Notes: generated by a model from the sequence alone, not told the origin. 64,000 nt of DNA from Paraspadella gotoi (GCA_051294375.1 CM119268.1:368415-432414), one strand, 5' to 3'. Positions 11,740-23,087 are shown, numbered from the stretch's first letter. Program-made: numbers and translations.

Positions 11740-12120
11740 AAAGGAAAGAGAGAGACAGAGAGAGACAGAGACAAAGAGAGAAACATTAACAACCTCCGTC
11801 TCCATCTCCATCGTCTCAGACAGAGACAGAGTCACCCTACATCTCCCTCTCCCAAGTCTTAAACTTTTTCCCACCAAAGGGAGAATCCGTTTCCGGAGGC
11901 CAAACAATAAATTCCAAAGGGTCACAATTCCTTCTTTTCTTTCTTTCTTTTTTTCTTATTTTCTTTTTTTATTTCTTTTTTTTTCTTTCTTTTTTTTTTT
12001 TTTCCTTTTTCTTTATTTTTCTTTTATTGACTTTCTCTTTCTTTCTTTTTCTTTTATTTTCTTTTTTTTTCCCTTTGTTTTCTTGCTTTTGTTTTTGATC
12101 GCTTTCCTGGTCCTTTAAGA
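11740..12120. repeat. GA-rich then T/C-rich low-complexity DNA
   Basis: GAGACAGAGA sequence at 11740-11785, a short mixed segment, then TTTC/TTTTC pyrimidine DNA at 11930-12110. No gene seen. Confidence 0.85.
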
Positions 12121-12274
12121 GACAGTGACAGAGAGAGAGAGAGTTTTTTTATTTATTTTAAAACTTTCACCAAACAGTATATTTTAACACTTATCTTTAT
12201 GTTCATATCTGTTTTTATATTTCCCACTTCTATTACTTTTCATTTCATTTCCTTTATCACTTCGAACATTTTTA

Positions 12275-12490
12275 TTTTCATTTATCACTTCTATCACGTT
12301 TATGACTATATATCTCTTTTTATTTCAATCATTATCTCGTATATCATTGCTATCACTTTTATCACGTCTATCACGCCTATCAATTTTACCTCAACTATCA
12401 CGTCTAATACTTTATCACATCTGTCATCCCTATCACTTTTATCACTTCTTTTTATCTAATTTAACATTCCTATCACTTTTATCACTATCC
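12275..12490. repeat. TATCACTTT/TATCACGTC short tandem repeat
   Basis: TATCAC followed by TTT, GTC or similar recurs with a period near 9 bases and frequent drift. Confidence 0.75.
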
Positions 12491-12561
12491 CAATGACCCA
12501 CATTCGTCGACTCGTGTTTCTTCGATATTTAATCATCGTAAATCATTTCATGCGAAATCAA

Positions 12562-12663
12562 CAAGACGACGACGACGACGACGACGACAAAATGACACCG
12601 CAGCCGCCGCAGCCGCCGCAGCCGCCGCAGCCGCCGCAGCCGCCGCAGCCGCCGCAGCCGCCA
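12562..12663. repeat. (GAC)n followed by a 9-bp CAGCCGCCG array
   Basis: (GAC)9 at about 12562-12588 and then seven copies of CAGCCGCCG at about 12600-12662. In one frame this gives poly-Asp then Pro-Gln-Pro repeats, but there is no coding context. Confidence 0.9.
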
Positions 12664-13164
12664 CGACATAATAAACCTCGTCTTTTCTCCAAAATTTCCG
12701 CTTATTTATTTTTATTTCTCGCGGCAATGACTCCCTCTCTCTTTCTCTCTTTCTTTCTCCCTCTCTCCCTCTCTCCTTCTCTCCCTCTCTCTCTCTTCAT
12801 TTGTCGTCCAATCTTTCATCATTTATTCACTTTTTCATTTTCTTTTTTATTTCTTCCACACAAAAAAATATTGTTTATTTCGTAGTAATTTTTTTCCCTT
12901 TCTGTTGATAATCTTCCTTCTGTGATAAGAGAAACAGAGAGAAAGAGAGAGAGATAGAGAGAGTTTGAAAAATAACAAATAGAATACAAACGGATGGGAT
13001 CTTTTTTTATCTGTTTAACTTAGCCTCTTGTGATATTTTCTTTCACTTTATGTTTTTTCGTTTTTTTTGTATTTCATTTTGTAATTGTGATTAATTTTTA
13101 ATAATTAATTATTTTAATTATTTTAATTTAATAATTTTAATAATAATTTAATTAACACTTAACA
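12664..13164. other. CT-rich then AT-rich stretch, no gene
   Basis: Low-complexity pyrimidine DNA at 12730-12800, a small GA tract near 12930-12962, and AT-rich TTAATTA sequence at 13090-13155. Confidence 0.7.
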
Positions 13165-13245
13165 AACAACAATACATTTAGTATACAAGCTATATTGACT
13201 ACTTTGGTCAGGCTATGGGGCTGTAAGTCTTTAAAAACTTGAAAA
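13165..13245 (-). repeat. Family R, diverged fragment
   Basis: CATTTAGTATACAAGCTATA followed by TTGACTACTTTGGTCAGGCT resembles the tail end of the R unit at 25580-25640. Only about 75 bases are recognisable. Confidence 0.4.
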
Positions 13246-13271
13246 ATTTAAATAGAGAAAAGAAAACAAAA

Positions 13272-13838
13272 CAAGTGTGAGCAAACAATGCCGGATCTGC
13301 CCTCGATAGGATTAATTAATTAATTTTTTTTATTCATGTCAAAATCGTTTTCCACTTTATTTCGCCTCTCAATCACAAAACAACAATCTCGATCACAAAA
13401 TTATTAATTAATTAATTACAAAAAATTAATAATTAATTAATTATTTATTTAATAATAATTAATTAATGCAGCTTGAATTTACATTTAATTTAAAAATAGG
13501 ATAATCAAATAGTGAAATAGAATGTTTGTTTTTTCCATTTTAACCCATTTCCACTTGGACGATTCCATCAAAACTTTATTTCCTGCTCAATCACACACTT
13601 TCCTACCCACACTTTCATTCTAATCCTTCAATCACTTCACTAAAGTGGGATGGACGGATGGACAGACAGATGGACAGACAGACGTACAGACAGACGGATG
13701 GATGGACATCATTTTTTTTGCATAATTTATCATATTTCAATGTTCTGACATGATATAAGTGAATGCCCGACAAGATTAGGGGGGCAGACCGACGGACAAA
13801 GTAAATTATAGAGCCGAAATCTGCTGGAAGCTAAAAAC
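13272..13838 (-). mobile_element. Family S element, copy B (reverse)
   Basis: Starts with GTGAGCAAACAATGCCGGAT and ends with GAGCCGAAATCTGCTGGAAG, the reverse complements of the two S termini. It contains TTAATTAA DNA, a GGATGGACAGACAGACG microsatellite and the AATCACACACTTTCCTACCC block. The terminal hairpin is damaged (AATCTGCTGG in place of GGATCTGCTG). It lies back to back with copy C. Confidence 0.8.
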
Positions 13839-13954
13839 AAAAACAGTAATATAAATATGTTGCGCCACAGAGATTTTTTTATCGCGAATATTTTTAGTTG
13901 ATTATGAAAAATTGCAAGAAAGAATTTTTATTTCTAGGTTTTCTTGGTTTTATT

Positions 13955-14997
13955 AGTCGGATCTGCTTTCAGCAGATCCCGGCTCTATAATTCACTTTGT
14001 CGTTCCGTCGGTCCGCCCCCTCAATCTTGTCGGGCATTCACTTATATCATGTCAGAACATTGAATTATGATAAATTATGCAAAAAAACGATGTCCGTCCG
14101 TCCGTCCGTCCGTCCGTCCCACCTTAGAAAAAAACACCAATTACTCGTGATTGGATGGATGGATTGGAATGAAATTTTGTGTGTGGGTAGGGAAGTGTGT
14201 GATTGAGCTTGTTATGAAGTTTTGATGGAATCGTCCGAGTAGAAATTAGTTTAAATGGAAAAAAACAAAAAAATATATTTCACTATTTGAACACCAATTA
14301 CTCATAAATAGATGGGGCGATTGACTTGAAATTTTATATTTGGGTAGAAAAGTGTGTGATTAAACTGGAAACCAAGTTTCGATGGAATCGTAAGAGTGGA
14401 AATGAGTATAAATAGGAAAAACAAAGAACCTGATTCACTAATTGATTATCCCTTTTTTTTCTTTTTAGTTTAAATTTAAATTTAAATGCAAGATGTATTA
14501 ATTATCAAACAATTAATCAGTCAATTAATCAATCAAAACAAACATTTCGGATGAAATTAATTAATTAATTGCCTAATTAATTAAATAATTAACTTGAATA
14601 AATAAATTATTAATTATTAAATAATTAATGAACATGAATTAATTAATTAATTAATCATTAATTAATCAATTAATTACCGATAATGATCGTGGGCAGATCC
14701 GACATTGTTTGCTCAAACTTGTTCTTTTTATGTTAAATGTAAATGCAAGATGTATTAATTAATCAAATAATTAATCAGTCAATCAATTAAGTCAATCGTT
14801 AATGGCATTATTCTCATCGTCGTCATTGCTTTTGTCATGGTTAGTGACAAAAAGACTTAAAAACAAACATTTGGGATCAAATTACTTAATTAATTTCCTA
14901 ATTAATTAATTAATTAACTTGAATTACTGAATTATCAATGAATTAATTACCGATAATGATCGTGGGCAGATCCGATATTGTTTGCTCAAACTTGTTC
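13955..14997 (+). mobile_element. Family S element, copy C (best preserved, duplicated tail)
   Basis: Opens with AGTCGGATCTGC and a perfect hairpin at 13959-13979 (GGATCTGC, loop TTTCA, GCAGATCC). Then come CTCTATAATTCACTTTGTCG, a (GTCC)6 tract at 14093-14118, and two related blocks beginning CACCAATTACTC. TTAATTAA DNA follows, and then GCAGATCCGAC at 14693-14703 with TTGTTTGCTCAAACTTGTT. The tail from the ATGTTAAATG block to the subterminal repeat is present a second time, ending at 14966-14997. No coding capacity. Confidence 0.85.
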
Positions 14998-15119
14998 CTT
15001 TTAAGATCGGTCGTCTGCCAGATTAATTGCACATAAATTTCACTTTTACTGTTTCTGACAAATTCTTTCTCCTATTTTATTATTTTCTTAACCCTGACTG
15101 GAAATAAAACAAAAAATGT

Positions 15120-15390
15120 TACCATGTCTATCATGGATGACGCAGATGAGAAAGACGCAAATGTCATTAAGACCCGCCTAATAACTAAGTCATTAGGACC
15201 AGTATCATTGAACTCAATGTCATTAAGTTCAGACTCATATATATGAATGTCATAAGGACCATTTTCATTGATTTTGATGTCATTAGGACCAGTCTCATTT
15301 AACTCAATGTCATTAAGACCATTATCATTGATTTTAATGTCATTTAGACCAGTCTCATTTAATTCAATGTCATTAATGTCATTAGACGCG
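15120..15390. repeat. 30-bp minisatellite
   Basis: Unit CATTAGGACCAGTCTCATTT plus AACTCAATGT, with an alternating variant ending GATTTTGATGT. The minus-strand frame reads a ten-residue repeat only because 30 is divisible by 3. Confidence 0.85.
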
Positions 15391-15444
15391 AATCGCGAGT
15401 TTATCTGAAGAAAAGAAAACAATTTAGTTCTCAAGAGAGCAACT

Positions 15445-15464
15445 CTTTCTCTCTCTCCTCATGC

Positions 15465-15516
<52 letters not shown>

Positions 15517-15593
15517 CCTCTCTCTCTTTCTCTCTCTTTTTCCTCTCTTGAGCATTTCGATCCAAATAGAATCTCCGTCCCTGAAGAGTACCG

Positions 15594-15627
<34 letters not shown>

Positions 15628-15710
15628 TCAGTCGCTTCTCGTACTTCACCTCGTTGTCTCTCGTGGTCGTCCGTCTCTCTCCTCGTTCTGCTCTCTCTCT
15701 CATTTTCATC
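15445..15710. repeat. (CT)n cluster
   Basis: Long (CT)n runs at about 15469-15540 and 15595-15625 with mixed CT-rich spacers. Confidence 0.9.
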
Positions 15711-16340
15711 GATTTTCTCCATTAAACAGACTTTCCTCCTCACACTCTCTCATTCTTTCTGTTATCACCATCCTTCATCCTATCTATTGTTACATCCGTT
15801 TTTAAGTTATCAGTTTTCAGTTGTCCCCTTACGAGTCAATCACCAATCACCTGTCATTGGTGATAGCTGATAGGTGATTGATCACTCTGCCAATAAACTT
15901 GTATCCATCAGTTGCAACACTCCCAAACCAACGGAAAACCCCTTCTGAATCGTCTTCCCCTGTTCCGAGGCGAGGAATCCTTCCATGCCAAGATGTAGAT
16001 GAAATCTCACTCGTCAGCTCACTTATTCACAGACTGAGGACCCTTTGTGGAAAACCCTTTGTGGAAAACCTTTTGTGGAAAACCCTTTGTGGAAAACCTT
16101 TTGAGGAAAACCCTTTGTGGAAAATATCGAGATTGTCTAAACGTTTTAAAAGTTCACGTCAAATGTTTTACCGACGATTAAAGATGATTGTAGACGTTTT
16201 AGATAAAAGTTAAAAATGCTCAATTAAATTGCTGTAATTTAGAACTCATTTTTGTAGGCATGAAAAATATATAACCATGGAATGCAAATACATGTACGAA
16301 GTTTCAAATTTCATAAGTAAACAGTAAAGCGTAGTGAAAG
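15711..16340. other. Non-repetitive stretch with a 14-bp repeat and a small inverted repeat
   Basis: A small inverted repeat of AATCACCAATCACC type lies at about 15838-15886. At 16040-16125 a 14-bp unit AACCCTTTGTGGAA recurs about six times. I see no gene in the rest. Confidence 0.7.
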
Positions 16341-16822
16341 TTGGAGATCAAAATTCAAATAGTTGTTCATGAACAGTCTTGTACTAAAGTACATTGATAT
16401 ATAAGAATTTTTTTAAATTTCTCAATTTTCGCATACGCCCATATTTATACATAGTACTTACCATAGAAAATGTCAACATTTTACAAAATTACAAATTCGA
16501 ATTCCTCATAAAAAAGTTGATAGAAGAAAATATAAGTCTTAATCAAAAATTCTTTCATTGAGTTAGCTATAAATTAAAAAAAAATTATTATATTAAAATT
16601 AAATTATTGGTTAACTCTATCATTTTTTTTTAGGATTTTGACCCACTTAATGAAATAATTTTTACAATATTTCCTTTTTAAAATTATGTCATTTCAATGG
16701 TGAGTACTATGTATAAATATGGGCGTATGCAAAAATCGAAAAATTAAAAATAATTTTTTTTATTTAAAAAAGTTTGTAGGTACAGGCCTGCTCATAATCT
16801 ATTATTCGAATTTTGATTCAAC
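16341..16822. mobile_element. Foldback/MITE-like element, arms about 124 bp
   Basis: The left arm 16341-16464 (AGATCAAAATTCAAATAGTT ... CGCCCATATTTATACATAGT) is found inverted at 16697-16822 (ACTATGTATAAATATGGGCG ... CGAATTTTGATTCAACTT). The innermost 45 bases, around ATACGCCCATATTTATACAT, are nearly identical between arms, while the outer parts are more diverged. The loop of about 230 bases is AT-rich. Unrelated in sequence to the foldback at 6391. Confidence 0.75.
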
Positions 16823-17109
16823 TTGATTTAAATATTTTTGCTTTAGTAAAGAGATTTGACGTCATAAAGAGAGCTTGAATGACAATTGACAACATGATGT
16901 CAGAAGATGTCGAATTGACATTACAGACGACGTGGACTTTGAGCTGGATCTTTTTAAAGTCCATCAAACGGCCTTTGACAAACGAACCAAAGTGGCGTAG
17001 ATGGTAACTTCCACGGCCTTTGACAATAAACGTCACAAGTTCGAGACTCAATGTACACCTTTCCCTATTCTCGCCACTCTTTCTCCTTCCTTCTATCAAA
17101 TTGTTGATT

Positions 17110-17400
17110 TCGTTGAATAATATAGACTCGTCCCAGTCGGAGTCGCGATCGGAGTCGCTGTTAGAGTTGAGGTCGGAGTCATGGGAGTTGCAATCAGGGT
17201 TGGAAAGTTGGAGTCGGAGTTGCAGTCAGAGTCGCTGTTAGAGTTGAGGTCGGAGTCATGGGAGTGGCAATCAGGGTTGGAAAGTTGGAGTCGGAGTTGC
17301 AGTCAGAGTCGCAGTTTGAGTTGAAGACGCAGTTTTAGTCGGAGTTAAAGTTGGAATCACAGTCGGCATAAAAGTTGGAGTTGCAGTTGGAGTTGGAGTC
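17110..17400. repeat. GGAGTC-type repeat with a higher-order unit of about 85-90 bp
   Basis: A basic GGAGTC/GGAGTTG hexamer pattern is overlaid by a larger unit containing GAGTCGCTGTTAGAGTTGAG and CAGGGTTGGAAAGTTGG, present twice in tandem at about 17150-17310. Confidence 0.8.
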
Positions 17401-17504
17401 GGAGCTGAAGCCGTAGTAGATCAGAGTGATGTAGTTTGGGTCAGAATCAATTCTCCTTCTCCTTTTGTCATCGTCAATAGTCAGATTTGGACTCGACGTC
17501 TTTT

Positions 17505-17850
17505 GTTTCCTCTCAGTTTCTTTTTCTTTTTTTCTTTTCTTCGTTTTCTTTCTTTTTTCTTGTTTCCTCTCTGTTTCTTTTTCTTTTTTTCTTTTCTTCG
17601 TTTTCTTTTCTTTTTTTGTTTCCTCTCAGTTTCTTTTTCTTTTTTCTTTTCTTTGTTTTCTTTTCTTTTCTTGTTTCCTCTGTTCTTTTTATTTTTTGAT
17701 TTCTATGTTTTTTCTTTGTTTTGTCATTTTGAGAGTCAAAGAAGCGATGATTCTGTTTTTGTTGTTGTTGTTGCTTTTGATGTTGCTGCTTTTGTATCTC
17801 TTATTTTTTTTCCTTTTACTGTTTCGTTTGCAGTTTCTCTAGTTTTTGTT
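17505..17850. repeat. Pyrimidine minisatellite (about 55-60-bp unit, three copies) and TTG/CTT-rich DNA
   Basis: TTTCCTCTCAGTTTCTTTTT followed by TTCTTTTCTTCGTTTTC recurs three times from 17507 to about 17690. The following 17750-17850 is a looser GTTGTTGTT sequence. Confidence 0.8.
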
Positions 17851-17936
17851 GTTGTTTTAATTTTACTGCGTCTTTTTTTTTCAACGAAAAAATTGGTGAC
17901 GTCACAAGCGCCATAATCAAAACATCTGAGAAAGAA

Positions 17937-18280
17937 GTTTGAGCAAACAATGTCGGATCTGTCCACGATCATTATCGGTAATTAATTAATAATTTAATCA
18001 ATTAATTAGATATAATTAATTAATTCTAATTAATTAATTAATTAGGCAATTAATTAATTGTATCCAAAATATTTATTTTGATTGTTTAATTGCCTGAATA
18101 ATGAATTATTGATTAATTAATTGACTAATTGATTGATTAACTGATTAATTATTTTATTAATTATTACATCTTACATTTACAATAATAAATAAAGAAAAAG
18201 TAGCATAATAAATTAGTGAAACAGGACCGACAAAGTGAATTATAGAGTCGGGATCTTCTGAAAGCAGATCCGACTAAAAA
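17937..18280 (-). mobile_element. Family S element, copy D (reverse, internally deleted)
   Basis: Carries GAGCAAACAATGTCGGATCT at the left and GAAAGCAGATCCGACTAAAAA-type sequence at the right. Both S termini are therefore present, but the microsatellite and most of the CACCAATTACTC region are missing. The remainder is TTAATTAA-rich DNA. Short copies of this kind show which ends the family needs. Confidence 0.8.
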
Positions 18281-18342
18281 GTCACTTGGAAAAATCATCT
18301 GAAGTGAAAATAGAGAAGAAAAAAAAGGCGAGCTAATCATGA

Positions 18343-18495
18343 GTAACTGAGTGAATGAGTGAGTGAGTGAATGAGTGAATGAGTAACTGAGTGAATGAGT
18401 GAATGAGTGAGTGAGTGAATGAGTAACTGAGTGAGTGAGTGAGTGAGTGAATGAGTGAGTAGGTAAGTGAGTGAATGAGTTAGTGGGTTAGTCAT
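18343..18495. repeat. (GAGT/GAAT)n tetranucleotide array
   Basis: GAGTGAGTGAATGAGTAACT pattern throughout. Confidence 0.95.
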
Positions 18496-18667
18496 CGACG
18501 GTTCAATCAAGGATTTATCCTTTAATTTTTTCTCTTGAATTTTTTTTAGGTGTTTTTTAAGTTGAGTTTGTAGTCTCAAGTTGACTCGAGAAGAAAAGAA
18601 TCAGAAAATAAAAGAGAGAAATCACGCATCTCATTGAACTTAAAGAAATCCTTTTTCAGAGGATGTC

Positions 18668-19470
18668 CTCTCTCTCTCTCTCTCTTTTCTTTCTCTCTCT
18701 CCCTCTCTCTCTTTTCTTTCTCTCTCTCACTTCAACTCCCTCTTCCTTTTTCGTTGTTTTGCCACCTCGGATTCCTCTCATGTGATTACGTCTTCTATTT
18801 TCGCCTTTTTCGTTTTTCTTTTCTTCTTTTCTTTTCTTTTTTTTCTTTTCTTTTCTCTTCTTTTTTATTTTTCCTCCAATTTTTCTCTTCTTTCTCTTTT
18901 TTCTTTCATATTTTCTCTTCTTTTTCCTTTTTTCTCAACTTTTTCTTTTTTTTCCTTTTTCCTCCATTTTTTCTCTTTTTTACCCTTTTCCTCTACTTTT
19001 TCTCTTCTTTTTCCTTTTACTTCCAATTTTTCTCTTTTTTTTTATTTTCATCCACTTTTTCTCTTTTTTTCCTCAAATTTTTCTCTTCTTTTTCTTTTTC
19101 CTCCCCTTTTTCCTCCCCTTTTTCTCTTCTTTTTCCTTTTTCCTCCACTTTTTCTCTTCTTTTTCCTGTTTCCTTCACTTTTTCTTTTCTTTTTTATTTT
19201 TCTTCCATTTTTTCTCTTTTTTTTCTTTTTTCCTTCACTTTTTCTCTTCTTTTTTCTTTTTCCTCCATTTTTCTCTTCTTTTTTTTTCTTCACTTTTTTC
19301 TTTTTCTTCCACTTTTTCTTTTTTCCTCCAATTTTTCCTTTATCCTTCACCCTTTCTCTTCTTTTTCCTTTTTCTTCCATTTTTTTCCTTTTACCTCCAC
19401 TTTTCCCTTCTTTTTCTTTTTTCCTCCACTTTTTTTCTTTTTCCTCCACTTATTCTCTTTTTTTTCCTTT
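18668..19470. repeat. (CT)n then a long T/C minisatellite
   Basis: (CT)n at 18668-18728 and then, from about 18830, a drifting unit near 29-30 bases containing TTTTTCCTCCACTTTTTCTC. The long Phe-Ser frames on the plus strand and Lys-Gly frames on the minus strand are repeat translations. Confidence 0.9.
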
Positions 19471-19585
19471 TACTTTCCTCCTCAGCTTTGCCTCTCATTC
19501 TTAATTCCTTTTCTTTTGGTTTTTCGTCACCAAAAGATCGAAAGGTGATGACAGGAGAAGAATCTCTGCTTTGGCTGAGCTCAAA

Positions 19586-20410
19586 ACATTGCATACCATT
19601 AGCCCAAACATTGCAGTGCTATTGCCATAACATTGCATATATCAGCTCTAATTTTGCAGTGCCTTAGCCTTAACATTAAATACAATTAGCCCGAACATTT
19701 CAATGCCTTAGCAATAACGTTAAATACCATTAGCACAAATATTACAAATATTCACTATAACATTTATTACCATTAGCTTAAACATTACAGTGCCTTAGCC
19801 ATAATGATAACATTTCATTGCCTTAACCATAACGTTTAATACCATTAGCCAAAGCATTCCTGTTCCTTAGCCATAACATTAAATACCATTAGCCCAAACA
19901 TTTCAATGCCTTCGCCATAACGTTAAATACCATTAGCCCAAACATTACATAATGATAACATTTCAGTGCTTTAGCCATTAAATTGTATATATTATTAGGA
20001 CGAACAAAACATAGCATATATTGCATGAGCTATTCCTTCGTCAAAAATTAATTACCAATAGCCCAAATATTGCATTGACTTAACCAAACATCAAATACCA
20101 TCAGTTCAAACAATAGCTTGCCTTACCCAAATCTTTGAATACCTTTAACCCAAACATTTCATTACCCCAGCGATATCATTTCATGCTGTAAGCCAAAACA
20201 TTGTACAGCTTTATCCCAGACCTTCCATAACTTCAGCGAAATACATTACATTATTTAGCTCCTAAAATTTTTACTGCTTCATCTCAGTTGCTAAAAAAAT
20301 ATTGTTACTTTTTTTTAGTTTTGATTTACGAATATTTATCTTTAAAAAGGAATTCTTTACAATACCATTAGCCCAAAAATTACTGTGCCTTAGACATAGA
20401 ATTAAACAAC
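19586..20410. repeat. 44-bp minisatellite, degenerate
   Basis: Unit ACCATTAGCCCAAACATTTC plus AATGCCTTAGCCATAACGTT plus AAAT. It recurs with drift to about 20200, and one more unit lies at 20360-20405. Individual copies carry substitutions and small deletions, so the array is old. Confidence 0.85.
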
Positions 20411-20424
20411 ATAAACATACAACT

Positions 20425-20648
20425 TGATTTTTAGGAAAGCCAGGTACTCTGTTAAAAACATTAATAAATTTTGAAGATTATTGTAAGTCAATATATTTTA
20501 TAGGACATAAAATTTAACTTTGTGAGTGGATAAATGAAATTTTGATTTGAAATATTTTCAGAGTGATGGAGGCTTTAAAACGCCATAACCCGTTCAAAGT
20601 CAGGGGAAAGATAGCTTATTTATTAAATTAATGAACAATCTTTATTTT
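20425..20648 (+). repeat. Family R, copy with an intron-like insertion
   Basis: GGAAAGCCAGGTACTCTG, GATTATTGTAAG and AGTGATGGAGGCTTTAAA followed by AAAGTCAGGGGAAAGATAGC align with the R copies at 25565 and 43425. The middle is partly deleted. A 75-79-base insertion (about 20483-20561) begins GTAAGT and ends TTTTCAG exactly between blocks that are adjacent in the other copies. Confidence 0.7.
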
Positions 20649-20814
20649 GATTGTACCCATTTAATATCAACATGTAGTTTTCTAGAACCAAATTCAGACT
20701 CTTTAGTTTCGCCTTCTCCCTCTTTTTTTTCCATTGTCACTGACGGCCATTATTCCAAGGCTTTCTTTGCCCTCGAGGCAGCAGGGGTCTCGAGGGGCCA
20801 ACCTTGGCGACTCT

Positions 20815-20885
20815 TTTTGACCTTTTTCTGACCTTTTCTGACCTTTTTCTGACCCTTTTCTGACCTTTTTTGACCCTTTTTTTCT
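20815..20885. repeat. TGACCTTTTTC short tandem repeat
   Basis: TGACC followed by 4-6 T and C or T, repeated about six times. Confidence 0.8.
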
Positions 20886-22209
20886 CAACCCTCGACCGAG
20901 AAGCGACCTTTGCTACGTTTCTCGTATCTTGTTTTGATTCGATTCGCATCGAAACATTTTCATTCTTTTTCGTTTTATTTGTTTTTTTTTATATTTAATT
21001 TGTTTCTTTTGTTTTGATTTTTTGTTTTTTCTGTTTTTTTTTGTATGGTTTGTTATGATTGATTTTTTTTCTGTTAACTTATTTCATTGTTTTATAACAA
21101 TGTTTGCAAAGATTAATTAAAAATTAAAAGAAGTTAAATCTAAATTACTGTTTACCTCTCATCTTCCCCCTCTCTCTCTCACTCTGCTCTCTCCTCTCAT
21201 CTCCTTCTCTCCTCCTCGTCTCTCCTCTTCCTCTCTCTCTCTCTCTTTCCCCCTTCTGCTTTATTGCTTCGATATAATAATCGTTAAGGGAAAATCTTTA
21301 ATTCGATTTGGAACCAAATCTTTGAAACTTTTGACTAAAATTTTACGGTCGTCGTCGTCGTCGTCGTCGTCGTCGTCTAATTCATTGAGAAAATGGAAAT
21401 GTCTCGTTTCGAGTCTGCTCACAGTGCTCAGTATGCTCAGTATGCTCAGTATGCTCAGTCTGCACAGTCTGCTCAGTCTGCTCACAGTGCTCAGTATTCC
21501 GGTTCATATCAATGGTCAATATTTTGACTTCCGCTGATTAGTGCCGTTTCATATCAAGGTTCAAACCCGTTTTTTTGAAAAGCATTATTTTCATAGTTCT
21601 GTACTAAACTTAGAATATAAACTTATTATAAACTTATATATAAACTTACTTATATATAAACTTATTATATATATATAATATAAACTTTGAAACTCGAGCA
21701 TCTCTCGTTTTTCCTTCCTTAAAACTCACGTTAATTCCTTTGGACGGGCGAAGCCGTGAATCTTAGACTTCACGAGCGGGAAATAGAAAAAATATTTCGT
21801 CGTCGTCGTTGTTGTCGTCGTCGTCGTCGTTTTCGCTTCAATTTAAATTAAAACTGAAATTAAAAATTTTATGACTCATGATTTTATTTGAAACGAGACT
21901 TAAAGATTTAAAGGATTAAAGATTTAATGGTTAAAATATTTAAAGATTTAAAGATTTAAAATTTAATGATTAAAAGATTTAAATATTTATTTATTTAAAA
22001 GTTGAAAGATTTAAAGATTTAAAGGTTTAAAGATTTAAAATGTAAAGATTAAATGATTTATGATTTAAAAATTCAACTTTCCAATCGAGTTAATAAGTTG
22101 GTGCAATCACGTGACGAGTGATAAACAATTGTTCATAAACGTAACTCACAGCTGTTGTTGTCGTTGTTGTTGTTGTTGTTTTTATTTTTTGTTGTTGTTA
22201 TTTTCCAAT
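20886..22209. other. Low-complexity mosaic, no gene
   Basis: T-rich DNA (20950-21080), CT-rich DNA (21160-21260), (GTC)12 at 21342-21378, a 10-bp GCTCAGTATG/GCTCAGTCTG array at 21410-21505, TATA-rich repeats at 21610-21690, (GTC)n at 21798-21830, and TTAAAGATTTAAAGAT repeats at 21900-22070. No credible gene or RNA signature. Confidence 0.75.
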
Positions 22210-23087
22210 TAAATGCGAATCGGACATCAAAAGGAGGAGGAGGAAGAGGAGGAGGGAAGAGGCAGGAAAGAGAGGAGAAAAAGAAGAGGAGGAGAAGGAA
22301 AAGAGAGGAGGAAGAGGATATGAGAAGGAGGATGAGAGATAGAAGAGCAAGAGAAAAAAAGAGAAAGAGAAGAGGAATAGGAGGAGAATGAGAGGGAGAT
22401 GATGGAAAGGAGGAGAGGAGAGGAGGAGCAAGAGGAGAGGCTGAGGGAGAGGAAGAAGAGTAAATCAAGCGAAAAAAGAAGAAAAGAAAAGGAAGATAGT
22501 AAACTCTCTCATAAAAGAAGAAACAAGATTTGAATTTTTGCAGAAAAGTTAAAAAATTTGACAGTTCAATATTTATTCGTTCATTTAAATATGACTATTT
22601 TAAATATCCAAAAAAACTTAATCAGAAATTAAAACATGTATTATAAAGGTATGAATTACAGAAATCTCAAAATTTAAAAAAAATTGTGTTAAAATACTGA
22701 ATCCTATATATCATAACAAAGAACAGAAGAGAGAATGAAGCAAAGAAAATAATTCTCGCTGCCAAAGAATCGTTGAAGGATATTGCCAAGAAACCGTGAT
22801 TGAAAAAAAAAGAATAAAAAAAAAAGTAGACAGAAAAAAGAAGAGAAAAAAAAGAAGAAAGAGAAATAGAGAGAAGAAAGAGAGAGCGAGAGAGAGAGAG
22901 AGAGAGAGAGAGGAGGGAGAGAGAGACAGGATGGAGAGAGATAAGAGAGAGAACAGAGAGAGAGAGAGAGAGAGAGAGAGTGTGTAGTTACTCGTGAAAC
23001 TACATTAATAGAAATGACTTCCTCACGTCTTTCTTGTTTAAACACTTGAAGACGAAGTTGTANNNNNNNNNNNNNNNNNNNNNNNNN

